DNA from: Actinoplanes campanulatus
Lineage (GTDB): Bacteria; Actinomycetota; Actinomycetes; Mycobacteriales; Micromonosporaceae
Length of the DNA stretch: 64,000 nucleotides
Direction: 5' to 3'
NCBI RefSeq assembly: GCF_014647795.1
Contig: NZ_BMPW01000010.1
Coordinates: forward strand, 62,001-126,000
Numbering within the stretch: the first letter of the stretch is position 1; each line of letters opens with the position of its first letter. The translations under genes were made by a program, and so were the position numbers. Positions 33,030 through 40,620 of this stretch are shown here, piece by piece. The notes below the pieces were generated by a model that saw only the letters and a program-made list of their open reading frames with translations, was not told the origin of the DNA and did not search any database.

Positions 33030-35525
33030 ATGACTCGCACACGAGGCGACGAAAACGTGACCGATCAGCGGCTCCGGCTGCTCATCGGTCTCGTCGTCGT
33101 TCTGGGGGTCTGCGCCACCGCGGGCTTCCTGGCGTACGCGCTGAGCCTCCCCGGCCCACCGCCGCATCCACTGGTTCTGGCCGTCTTCGGCGCCGGCCTA
33201 ATCATCGCCAACCGGGTCCGGGTGCACGTCCGCGTCAAGTCCAGCGTCGACAGCAACACCTGGGGCGAGGTCCCGGTCCTGATCGGACTGACGCTGATCC
33301 CGGCGCCCTGGGTGGTGTTCTGCACGATCGCCGCGATCACCGTGATCCGCTGCCTGAGCTGGCTCGGCCCGCAGAAGACCGCGTTCGGCATCGCCAAGGG
33401 CGCGCTCACCACCGGTGCGGCGGCGGCCGTCTTCCTGGCCTTCGACGTCCAGCCGGATCTGGTCCGGCCGCCCTTCCCGGTGCTCCCGATCGTGGCGGCG
33501 CTGATCGCCTTCATCGTGGTCGACCATCTCGCCTTCGTGCCGGTGCTGTCGGTCGCGACCGGCGGCAGCCTGTGGCAGGTCGCGCTGCACGACTGGACCA
33601 CCAAGCTCATCCTTCATCTCGGCGAGCTGGCGGCGACCCTGATCGTCGTCGGTGTGCTGGCCACCGGCACGAACCCGCTGCTCCTGCTGGTCGTCCCACT
33701 CGTTGTGGTGTGCATGCACCTGTGGCAGTCCCGCAGCGTCCGGACCCGGGAGGAACGGGAGTCGTGGCAGCGTCTGGCCAAGGCGACCGACGAGCTCAAC
33801 GCGGTGGACCTCACCCAGGTGCTGCACTCGGCGACGACCCGGGCCGCGCAGATCTTCTCGGCGGTGGAGGCGGCCATCGATCTGGCCGCGCGGACCGTGC
33901 GGGCCACCGAGACGCAGGTGCTCGCCGACGGCCCGCTGCTGGTCACCACGCCGTCGCCGCCCGACGAGACCACCGTCGACCTGGTGGCGCACGACGGCAG
34001 TGTCCGGGTCGGGGTGCTGCGCCTGCGGTTCGGCGGGACGGTCCGGCTCACCGAGGTCGAGCAGTACAAGCTGCGTACCTTCGCGTCGGCGGTGTGCACC
34101 GCCATCCGGAACGCCCAGGCGTACGCCGAACTGGCCCGCATCGCCGCGGAGAACGCGCACGCCGCCGCACACGACCCGCTCACCGGCCTGGCCAACCGCC
34201 GCCGGCTGTACGAACACGCCGACCGCCTCTTCCGGTCCACCGCCCACACCGGCCTCTTCGCCCTGCTGCTGATCGACCTGAACCACTTCAAGGAGGTCAA
34301 CGACACGCTCGGGCACGCCGCCGGTGACGAGGTGCTGCGCCAGGTGGCCGGCCGGCTGCGGGACGCGGCCGCTCCCGGTGACCTGGTCGCCCGGCTCGGC
34401 GGTGACGAGTTCGCGGTGCTGCTCACCGCCCTGCCGACACCCGCGCTGGCCGGGCACCGGGCCACCGGCATGCTCGCCGCCCTGGACGCCGGCATCGAGG
34501 TCGAGGGCATGCAACTGACCGTCGAGGCGGCCGGCGGCATCGCCCTGGCCGCCGGCACGGGCAGCGTCGAGGAGCTGATGCGCCGCGCCGACATCGCCAT
34601 GTACCAGGCAAAACGCGCCGGCGAGCCGACCGTCGTCTACGCGCACGCCCGGGACACCGCCGACCTGGACCGGCTGGTCCTCACCGGCGAGCTACGGCGC
34701 GCGGTGGCCGAGCACGAGTTCACCGTCGACTTCCAGCCGATCGTCGACCTGGGCAGCGGCGAGGTGGTCGCGGCCGAGGCGCTGGCCCGGTGGCGGCACC
34801 CCCAGCAGGGCAATCTCACTCCGGTGCAGTTCCTCGAGACGGTCGAGCGGTCCGGGCAGCTGCCGGCGTTCGCCGACGCGGTGCTGGAGCAGTCGCTGCT
34901 CGCCCTCCAGACCTGGCGGGAGGCGGGCTTCGACCTGCCCGTCGCCGTGAACGTGTCGCCGCGCAGCCTGCTCGACCCGACATTCCCGGCGGCCGTGCTG
35001 GCCCGACTGTCCCGGCACGACGTCCCGGCGAACCGGCTGGTCCTCGAACTCACCGAAACCCTCACCGTGAGTCAGCTCGACGTGGTCGAGCGGACCCTCG
35101 CCGAGCTGCGCAACGCCGGTGTCAAACTGGCCATCGACGACTTCGGCACCGGCGTCTCGTCGCTCTCCGTGCTCTCCCGGATCCCGGTGCACCAACTCAA
35201 GATCGACCGGGAGTTCGTGGCCGGGGTGGAGACCTCGACGGAGGCGGCCGCGGTCATCCGAACCACCGTCGACCTGGCCCGCAACCTGCACCTCACGGTC
35301 GTCGCCGAAGGCGTGGAGAGCGAACCCCAACGGCACGCCCTCTGGCAGCTCGGCTGCACGGCCGGGCAGGGGCACCTGTTCGCCCGGCCGTACTCGGCGG
35401 TCCGATTCCTCAGCGTGCTGCGGCGCGGCTCAGGCGGGCGGCCGGGCGTGCTGGCGGTGGCGTTGCACGATGCGGGTTCGGTGGTCAGGCTGCCTGTGCG
35501 GCGTCTGCCAAACTTGCCCGCGTGA
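33030..35525 (+). CDS. Membrane diguanylate cyclase/phosphodiesterase (GGDEF-EAL)
   Basis: Makes or breaks c-di-GMP. About 831 residues: six N-terminal membrane helices (about 10-215), a GAF-like linker (about 240-360), GGDEF (about 375-535: DPLTGLANRRRLYEHADRLF, LIDLNHFKEVNDTLGH, RLGGDEFAVLL) and EAL (about 550-800: AAEALARW, NVSPRSL, ETL, IDDFGTGVSSL, KIDREFV, VAEGVE). Both active sites look complete; the RxxD inhibition site before GGDEF is absent (APGD). Start uncertain: TTG 32988, ATG 33030 with AAGGA upstream, or GTG 33057. The stop overlaps the next gene by four bases. Confidence 0.9.
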   Translation: MTRTRGDENVTDQRLRLLIGLVVVLGVCATAGFLAYALSLPGPPPHPLVLAVFGAGLIIANRVRVHVRVKSSVDSNTWGEVPVLIGLTLIPAPWVVFCTIAAITVIRCLSWLGPQKTAFGIAKGALTTGAAAAVFLAFDVQPDLVRPPFPVLPIVAALIAFIVVDHLAFVPVLSVATGGSLWQVALHDWTTKLILHLGELAATLIVVGVLATGTNPLLLLVVPLVVVCMHLWQSRSVRTREERESWQRLAKATDELNAVDLTQVLHSATTRAAQIFSAVEAAIDLAARTVRATETQVLADGPLLVTTPSPPDETTVDLVAHDGSVRVGVLRLRFGGTVRLTEVEQYKLRTFASAVCTAIRNAQAYAELARIAAENAHAAAHDPLTGLANRRRLYEHADRLFRSTAHTGLFALLLIDLNHFKEVNDTLGHAAGDEVLRQVAGRLRDAAAPGDLVARLGGDEFAVLLTALPTPALAGHRATGMLAALDAGIEVEGMQLTVEAAGGIALAAGTGSVEELMRRADIAMYQAKRAGEPTVVYAHARDTADLDRLVLTGELRRAVAEHEFTVDFQPIVDLGSGEVVAAEALARWRHPQQGNLTPVQFLETVERSGQLPAFADAVLEQSLLALQTWREAGFDLPVAVNVSPRSLLDPTFPAAVLARLSRHDVPANRLVLELTETLTVSQLDVVERTLAELRNAGVKLAIDDFGTGVSSLSVLSRIPVHQLKIDREFVAGVETSTEAAAVIRTTVDLARNLHLTVVAEGVESEPQRHALWQLGCTAGQGHLFARPYSAVRFLSVLRRGSGGRPGVLAVALHDAGSVVRLPVRRLPNLPA

Positions 35526-36718
35526 CCAAGCCGTCCGATCGGGCCGTCGATCTGCTCCTCTACGCGATCTCCGCGGTCTTCGCGCTGGTCACCGCCCTCA
35601 CGTCGACGCTGCTGCCACACCGGGCGTGGGGCGCGATCGCCGCCTGCGGCTATCTGGCCGCGGCCCTGCTCGTGTACGTGGTTCGCCGCCGCGACGTCCT
35701 GACCTGGGCCACCTGGGGAGCGGTGGCGATGCTTCCGCTCGTCGTGCAGGCGGTGCAGCGGGCCGGTGGGCGTACCGACCGGGCCCAGGAGGAGGTGGTC
35801 GTCGTCGAGCACATGGGTGAATCGCTGCTGCACACCGGCACGCCCTACCTGAGCCGTGCCGAGATCGCCGCCATCCCGCTCGACGAACGCCTGCTCGGCT
35901 ACCGCCCCTACCAGCCCGGCATGTCCCTTTTCGGCCTGCCCCGGGCCATCGCGGGTGAGCACTGGTGGACCGACGCCCGCGTCTGGTTCGCGATCATCAC
36001 GGTGGCCGCGCTGGTTGCCGCCGTCACCCTTCTGCGTCCGTCAAACCCATCGATGGTACGGGCGATGCAGGCGGCCACCGTCCTACCCGTGACGGCGCTG
36101 ACCCTCGCCACCGGTGGGGACGACATCCCCGTACTGGCGCTGTGCCTGCTGGCCCTGGCCCTGTTCGCGAGCGGCCGCCCCGGCTGGGCCGGAGTCGCGA
36201 TCGGTGCGGCCGCCGGGCTCAAACTCTTCGCGCTCCCGATAGTGGCCGTCCTCGCGGCGCTGTCCATCGCCACCGGCACCTGGCGGCGACTGCTGCCCGG
36301 GGCCCTCGGCATCCCGGTGCTGGCCGTGCTCCCGCCGCTGCTGGTGAACCCCGACGCCCTCATCGAGAACGTCTTCCGCTTCACCCTCGGGCACGGCCTC
36401 GTCACGAGCCCCGCACAGTCCCCCTTCCCCGGGTACCTGATCTCCCAGGCGGTTCCCGGCGGCCGCTACGTCGCCGCCGGGCTGCTCGTGGCCGCGGCCG
36501 CCGTCATCGGGGTGCTCCTGGTGCGCCGTCCACCGCGTACCGCCGCCACCGCCGCCCTCTTCTGCGGATACGGACTTCTCGCCGCGATCCTGCTGATGCC
36601 GACGACACGGTTCGGCTACCTGCTCTACCCGGTCGCCCTACTGCTCTGGGCGCCCGCCCTGCGGGTGTTCTCCGGTCGTACTCAGCAAGCACACAGCTTC
36701 TTCGGCCCCACGGCATGA
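35522..36718 (+). CDS. GT87-like membrane protein
   Basis: A 398-residue polytopic protein with about ten membrane helices and a GT-C glycosyltransferase layout: the first external loop holds EEVVVVEHMGESLLHTG and YRPYQPGMSLFGLP, and later GAAAGLKLFALPIVAV and VNPDALIENVFRFT resemble GT87 cores. GTG 35522 overlaps the GGDEF-EAL stop (GTGA), so the two are coupled, which may link c-di-GMP signalling to envelope glycan synthesis. Acceptor and sugar are unknown. Confidence 0.7.
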   Translation: MTKPSDRAVDLLLYAISAVFALVTALTSTLLPHRAWGAIAACGYLAAALLVYVVRRRDVLTWATWGAVAMLPLVVQAVQRAGGRTDRAQEEVVVVEHMGESLLHTGTPYLSRAEIAAIPLDERLLGYRPYQPGMSLFGLPRAIAGEHWWTDARVWFAIITVAALVAAVTLLRPSNPSMVRAMQAATVLPVTALTLATGGDDIPVLALCLLALALFASGRPGWAGVAIGAAAGLKLFALPIVAVLAALSIATGTWRRLLPGALGIPVLAVLPPLLVNPDALIENVFRFTLGHGLVTSPAQSPFPGYLISQAVPGGRYVAAGLLVAAAAVIGVLLVRRPPRTAATAALFCGYGLLAAILLMPTTRFGYLLYPVALLLWAPALRVFSGRTQQAHSFFGPTA

Positions 36719-36741
36719 CACAGCCTTGTACCGTCATTGAA

Positions 36742-37110
36742 ATGCATATGACCTGTCCCAAGTGTCACGGCGAGATGCGGGTCTACGAGCGCAGCGGCGT
36801 CACGATCGACCAGTGCACCGAGTGCCGCGGAATCTTCCTCGACCGTGGCGAGCTCGAGAAGCTCTTCGCGGCCGAAGCCACCTACAACAACCGGCCGGGC
36901 ACCGGAGCGCCGGTTCCCCCGCCGCCCGCGCCGCCGGCCCACCACCAGCCGGGTTACGCGCCCCCGCCGCCTCCGCCGCAGCCCGCCTACGGCGCACCGG
37001 CCGCCCACTACCCGCCTGCCGCGCCGATGTATGGGCACCGTGGTCACTACCGGCGCGGCCCCCACGGCCACTACCGCCGGCGAGGCTTCCTGCACGACCT
37101 CTTTGACTGA
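36742..37110 (+). CDS. Zinc-ribbon (TFIIB-type) domain protein
   Basis: A 122-residue protein with one zinc ribbon near the N terminus: TCPKCHGEM, then QCTECRGIFLDRGELEKL. A His/Pro/Tyr-rich tail follows (PAHYPPAAPMYG, then HRGHYRRGPHGHYRRRG), ending FLHDLFD. ATG 36742 (MHMTCPKC) is preferred; ATG 36715 overlaps the previous stop and is possible. Family members are widespread and their function is unknown. Confidence 0.7.
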   Translation: MHMTCPKCHGEMRVYERSGVTIDQCTECRGIFLDRGELEKLFAAEATYNNRPGTGAPVPPPPAPPAHHQPGYAPPPPPPQPAYGAPAAHYPPAAPMYGHRGHYRRGPHGHYRRRGFLHDLFD

Positions 37111-37123
37111 GTTTGATTGCTTC

Positions 37124-37184
37124 GCTTCGCTCCGCGGCAAAACGCTGGGCTAGCTTTGCTGCGCTTCGCTCCGCGGCAAAACGC
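37124..37184 (+). repeat. Duplicated 22-bp sequence, 39 bp apart
   Basis: A 22-bp unit starting GCTTCGCTCCGCGGCAAAAC occurs at 37124-37145 and 37163-37184 in the gap after the zinc-ribbon gene. The intervening bases are also similar (TTTGATTGC, TTTGCTGC), so this is a tandem duplication of about 39 bp. Part of it (AGCGAAGC...GCGGCAAA in other orientation) resembles the stretch before the ino1 terminator. Function unknown. Confidence 0.7.
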
Positions 37185-37294
37185 CTTGTAACCGGTGTCT
37201 TGCGGGGGTGGTTGGTGCACCGCCGTCCTGCTCAACGTGGATGCTCCGTGGCGGGATGGGTATTGGGGTGCCTTGCTGTGAGGGTTGTGCCACG

Positions 37295-38038
37295 GTGAGG
37301 GTTGTGTCTGGTGATCGGCCGGTGGAAGTTGCGGCGCGGCTCGTGCGGGAGCGGTTCTCTGGGGTGCTTGCGGCCTTTCTCGGGGGGAGTGCGCCTACCA
37401 AGCGGCGGACGCCGTGGTCGGATCTGGACATCGTCGTGGTTCTGGACGGGCCGCCCGCCCCGTTTCGGGAGACGCGGCGGTTCGAGGGCTGGGTCGTCGA
37501 GCTGTTCGTGCAGACGGACACCTCGATCGAGTACTACTGGGGTGTCGATGCCGAGCGGCGGCGTACTCCGCTGCTGCGGATGGTGGCCGACGGCGTGATC
37601 CTGGCCGGTGGTGACGGCGCGGCGACGGCCTTCCAGGAGCGGGCCGCCGCACTGCTGGCGGCCGGCCCGGCGGCGCCGGGCGCCGAGACGGTCAACTATC
37701 AGCGGTACCTGCTGACCGATCTGGTGGATGATCTGCGCGGCTGTACCGAGCCGGTGGAACTCGCCTATCTGGCGGCGACCCTGATGCTGGCGGCCTCCGA
37801 CTTCCTCCTCCTGGCCGGGAATCGGTGGTCGGCGCGCGGCAAGTGGCTGCCCCGGCGCATCGGCGAGGTGGACCCGGACCTTCCCGGACGGCTCGTGGCC
37901 GGCCAGCGGGCGGTGGTCGTGGACGGCGACCGGGAGCCGCTCATCGCCGCCGTGCTGGCTGTCCTGGACTTTGCGGGCGGACCTCTTCAAGAAGGTTTCG
38001 TGCTGTCCGGCAAAGATCCTGGCCGAAACTCAGAGTGA
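37295..38038 (+). CDS. Nucleotidyltransferase-fold protein
   Basis: A 247-residue protein with a minimal nucleotidyltransferase core: FLGGSAPTKRRTPWSDLDIVVVL gives the G-G/S and metal-binding DxD, and WVVELFVQT a third acidic position. The following helices (RYLLTDLVDDLRG, LMLAASDFLLLAGNRW) resemble antibiotic nucleotidyltransferase C-terminal domains, so streptomycin- or kanamycin-modifying relatives are possible, as is a toxin. No substrate can be named and no antitoxin is adjacent. GTG 37295 is the family-like start, but the ribosome site is weak. Confidence 0.6.
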   Translation: MRVVSGDRPVEVAARLVRERFSGVLAAFLGGSAPTKRRTPWSDLDIVVVLDGPPAPFRETRRFEGWVVELFVQTDTSIEYYWGVDAERRRTPLLRMVADGVILAGGDGAATAFQERAAALLAAGPAAPGAETVNYQRYLLTDLVDDLRGCTEPVELAYLAATLMLAASDFLLLAGNRWSARGKWLPRRIGEVDPDLPGRLVAGQRAVVVDGDREPLIAAVLAVLDFAGGPLQEGFVLSGKDPGRNSE

Positions 38039-38299
38039 CGGCTCAGAAGCGCCACGGCTCCAGAATGCGTGTTTTGCCCGGCAAAGAACTCGTCGATTTT
38101 TGCTCGCCGAATTGTCAACAGGGTGGCGTTCATCACTCTTAGTAATTACAAGACGAAGTCATATCACTACTTAAGAGTGAACTATTTCGATAAGCTTCTC
38201 TTTTCGTGTGCGTTACGAAGTTGCTGGAATACGCAACGTCGCGGATCTTGGGTATTGTCTCCTCGCCCCCCCACCGTCGCGGCGAACGGAGGAAGAACC
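38039..38299. promoter_or_regulatory. AT-rich leader region of the YbaB-family gene with inverted repeats
   Basis: A 261-bp stretch with much lower GC than the rest. CACTCTTA (38134-38141) and TAAGAGTG (38172-38179) are perfect arms 30 bases apart; GTTGC/GCAAC (38220-38237) makes a smaller hairpin nearer the gene. The ribosome site GGAGGAAG at 38288-38295 precedes GTG 38300. The composition suggests a regulated promoter or recent acquisition. Confidence 0.45.
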
Positions 38300-38629
38300 G
38301 TGACTGGAACCACCGATCACTCCCTGCGGAACGACCTGGAAGACGTCTACGGCCAGTACGAGGAGATGCGTTCCGGAGTGGACGAACTCCAGCGCAGCCT
38401 GGCCACCATGCAGGTGAGCGCCGAATCCGAGGACGGCGTCGTCCACGCCACCGTCGATGCGGACGGCCGTCTCGTCGACCTTCGCCTCGACCAGCAGGCT
38501 TGCCGGGAATGGAACGTGGAAACCCTGGCTCGCGTCATCGTGGAAACGGTCCAGCACGCCTCTGCTGACAAATCCCGCGAGATCGAAAGTCTGGTGACCA
38601 ATCACCGCAGCCCGGACAGCGAGGACTAA
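38300..38629 (+). CDS. YbaB/EbfC family DNA-binding protein
   Basis: A 109-residue protein with the YbaB layout: a long amphipathic N-terminal helix (LRNDLEDVYGQYEEMRSGVDELQRSL), a short beta core (SEDGVVHATVDADGRLVDLRLDQQA) and a C-terminal helix (VETLARVIVETVQHASADKSREI). In actinobacteria such proteins bind DNA as nucleoid proteins or sit in ESX-related loci; no WXG100 gene is nearby. Start GTG 38300 behind GGAGGAAG. It is convergent with dnaB. Confidence 0.75.
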   Translation: MTGTTDHSLRNDLEDVYGQYEEMRSGVDELQRSLATMQVSAESEDGVVHATVDADGRLVDLRLDQQACREWNVETLARVIVETVQHASADKSREIESLVTNHRSPDSED

Positions 38630-38650
38630 TAGACCACCCGGCCCGCAGAA

Positions 38651-38692
38651 GCGCGGCGCACGTCCCCATTCCGGACGAATTACGCGCCGCGC
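38651..38692. terminator. Long nested hairpin between ybaB and dnaB
   Basis: GCGCGGCGC (38651-38659) pairs with GCGCCGCGC (38684-38692), with the nested stem CGTCC (38661-38665)/GGACG (38673-38677). A second stem TTTCCTC/GAGGAAA spans 38701-38737. Placed between two convergent genes, it most likely acts as a bidirectional terminator. Confidence 0.65.
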
Positions 38693-38746
38693 CCCGCCAC
38701 TTTCCTCTTCGGACGGCCCTACGCCGTACCGAGGAAAATGTCGTTT

Positions 38747-40195
38747 TTAGATCGCCATGTCGATGAAGCGCGACAGGTGCAGCTGAGCGGCCACCGTCAC
38801 GGTGTCGGTGGGGCCGTTACGGTGCTTGGCCACGATGAAGTCGGCCTCGCCCGCGCGTGGCGACTCCTTGTCGTAGTAGTCGTCACGGTGCAGCAGGATG
38901 ACCACGTCGGCGTCCTGCTCGATGGAGCCGGACTCACGCAGGTCGGACAGCTGGGGCCGCTTGTCGGTGCGCTGCTCCGGGCCACGGTTCAGCTGGCTGA
39001 CCGCGATCACCGGGCACTCGATCTCCTTGGCCAGCAGCTTCAGGCCACGGGAGAGCTCCGAGACCTCCTGCTGACGGCTCTCGGTCTTCTTCGGCGAGGA
39101 CATCAGCTGGAGATAGTCGATCACCAGGAGCCGCAGGTTGTGGCGCTGCTTGAGGCGGCGCGCCTTGGCCCGGATCTCCATGAGGTTCATGTTCGGCGTG
39201 TCGTCCACGAAGATCGGCGCCTGACTGATCTCGCCCATCCGGCGGGCCAGCTTGGTCCAGTCGTCGTCGGAGAGCTGGCCGGAACGCAGCGTGTGCAGCG
39301 GCACCCGCGCCTCGGCGGAGAGCAGACGCATCACCATCTCGATCTTGCTCATTTCGAGCGAGAAGATGGCGCTGGCGTGACCGTGCTGGATCGCGGCGTT
39401 GCGGGCGAAGTCCATGCTCGCGGTCGACTTACCGAGACCGGGACGGCCGGCCACGATGATCAGCTGACCGGCGTGCAGGCCGTTGAGGAGGCGGTCGAGG
39501 TCCTGGAAGCCGGTGGGCACACCGGTCATCACGCCACCGGAGGCGCCGACCGCCTCGATCTCGTCGAGGGTCGGCTGGAGCATGTCGCCGAGGGCCGCGA
39601 AGTCCTCGCTGACCCGTTTCTCGGTCACGTCGTAGATGGCCTGCTGGGCCAGGTCGACGATGTCGTCCACATCGCGCCCGCCGTGGCCGTTCGCGCCGTA
39701 GCCCAACTGGACGATCTTGGTGCCGGCCTCGACGAGGCGGCGGAGGATGGCCCGCTCGGAGACGATCCGGGCGTAATAGGCCGCGTTCGCCGCGGTGGGG
39801 ACGCTCTCGATCAGGGTGTGCAGGTACGGCACACCGCCGATGCGCTGGAGGTCACCGGAGTCGGCGAGGGCCGCCGCGACGGTCAGGGCGTCGGCCGGCT
39901 CGCCCCGCCCGTACAGATCGAGGATGACGTCGTAGATCGTCGCGTGGACCGGGCGGTAGAAGTCGGTGACCTTGAGGATCTCCACGACGTCCGCGATCGC
40001 GTCCTTGGAGAGCAGCATGCCGCCGAGGACGCCCTGCTCAGCAGCCACGTCCTGGGGTGGGGCCTTGTCGTAGTTGCCGCCGCCACCATCCTGTGGCCCT
40101 TTGCCGTTCCCGCCGCCGCCGCCCCCGTTGAAGGAGCCGCCACCGCCCTGGGACGGCGGCCGCGACTCCGGCCTCGCGTCGTCGGTGATCGACAC
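38747..40195 (-). CDS. dnaB: Replicative DNA helicase
   Basis: The hexameric 5'-3' helicase of the replication fork. The 482 residues comprise a Gly/Asn-rich N-terminal extension (about 1-48), the N-terminal collar domain (AAEQGVLGGMLLS...DFYRPVHATIY) and a RecA-like core with Walker A VAGRPGLGKST, SLEMSKIEMVMRLLSAEA, Walker B LLVIDYLQLM, and C-terminal VSQLNRGPEQR. No intein interrupts it. GTG 40195 follows GGGGAG; longer starts are not supported. It is divergent from the Trp-rich gene, across a region with DnaA-box-like sites. Confidence 0.96.
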   Translation of the reverse strand: MSITDDARPESRPPSQGGGGSFNGGGGGGNGKGPQDGGGGNYDKAPPQDVAAEQGVLGGMLLSKDAIADVVEILKVTDFYRPVHATIYDVILDLYGRGEPADALTVAAALADSGDLQRIGGVPYLHTLIESVPTAANAAYYARIVSERAILRRLVEAGTKIVQLGYGANGHGGRDVDDIVDLAQQAIYDVTEKRVSEDFAALGDMLQPTLDEIEAVGASGGVMTGVPTGFQDLDRLLNGLHAGQLIIVAGRPGLGKSTASMDFARNAAIQHGHASAIFSLEMSKIEMVMRLLSAEARVPLHTLRSGQLSDDDWTKLARRMGEISQAPIFVDDTPNMNLMEIRAKARRLKQRHNLRLLVIDYLQLMSSPKKTESRQQEVSELSRGLKLLAKEIECPVIAVSQLNRGPEQRTDKRPQLSDLRESGSIEQDADVVILLHRDDYYDKESPRAGEADFIVAKHRNGPTDTVTVAAQLHLSRFIDMAI

Positions 40196-40265
40196 CCCGG
40201 ACTCCCCCTCCACTCGGCCATGGCCGCTCGCACGATCGAACCGCCTCGGCACATCTCTTTCGACT

Positions 40266-40281
40266 GATCCGGCACCGGATC
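40266..40281. promoter_or_regulatory. Palindrome upstream of dnaB
   Basis: GATCCGG (40266-40272), CA, CCGGATC (40275-40281): a 16-bp perfect palindrome about 70 bases from the dnaB start. The spacing fits an operator of a dimeric regulator, but none is identified. Confidence 0.4.
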
Positions 40282-40359
40282 CAGTGGTTCGCTCCGACCA
40301 AAGTCCGCACGTGAGGCTGGACCACTGTACGAATCACCAACCCACCCGCCAACTGCGCC

Positions 40360-40436
40360 GGTGGACGAGTCTCTGGACAACCTGTGGACAGCACCGGTGA
40401 CTCCTGTGGGTAGCCCTGTGCACACCATGTGGATAA
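40360..40436 (+). promoter_or_regulatory. Phased array of DnaA-box-like sequences between dnaB and the Trp-rich gene
   Basis: Nonamers in one orientation at 40360 (GGTGGACGA), 40372 (TCTGGACAA), 40383 (TGTGGACAG), 40405 (TGTGGGTAG), 40417 (TGTGCACAC) and 40428 (TGTGGATAA). The last is a perfect consensus DnaA box (reverse of TTATCCACA); the others match the consensus or its actinobacterial form TGTGGACAA in 7 or 8 of 9 bases. Start spacing is 12, 11, 22, 12 and 11 bases, that is, near helical phase. The 425-bp gap holds no gene that I can support. Confidence 0.6.
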
Positions 40437-40620
40437 CTCTCGGATGCGACGAACCCGAGCAGGGGATTTGCAGTTCTGACCTGTGGAGGGCAGAAAAGGT
40501 TCTGGATCTGCGGAAATACCGTCCCGGGTGAGCAAGCCGTCGCACTGAGGCGTTGCGGTTCCGTCTCAGGCACGTCACCCTTTCCAGGTGGACCAACGGG
40601 AGTGGGACTACGGCACCCGC

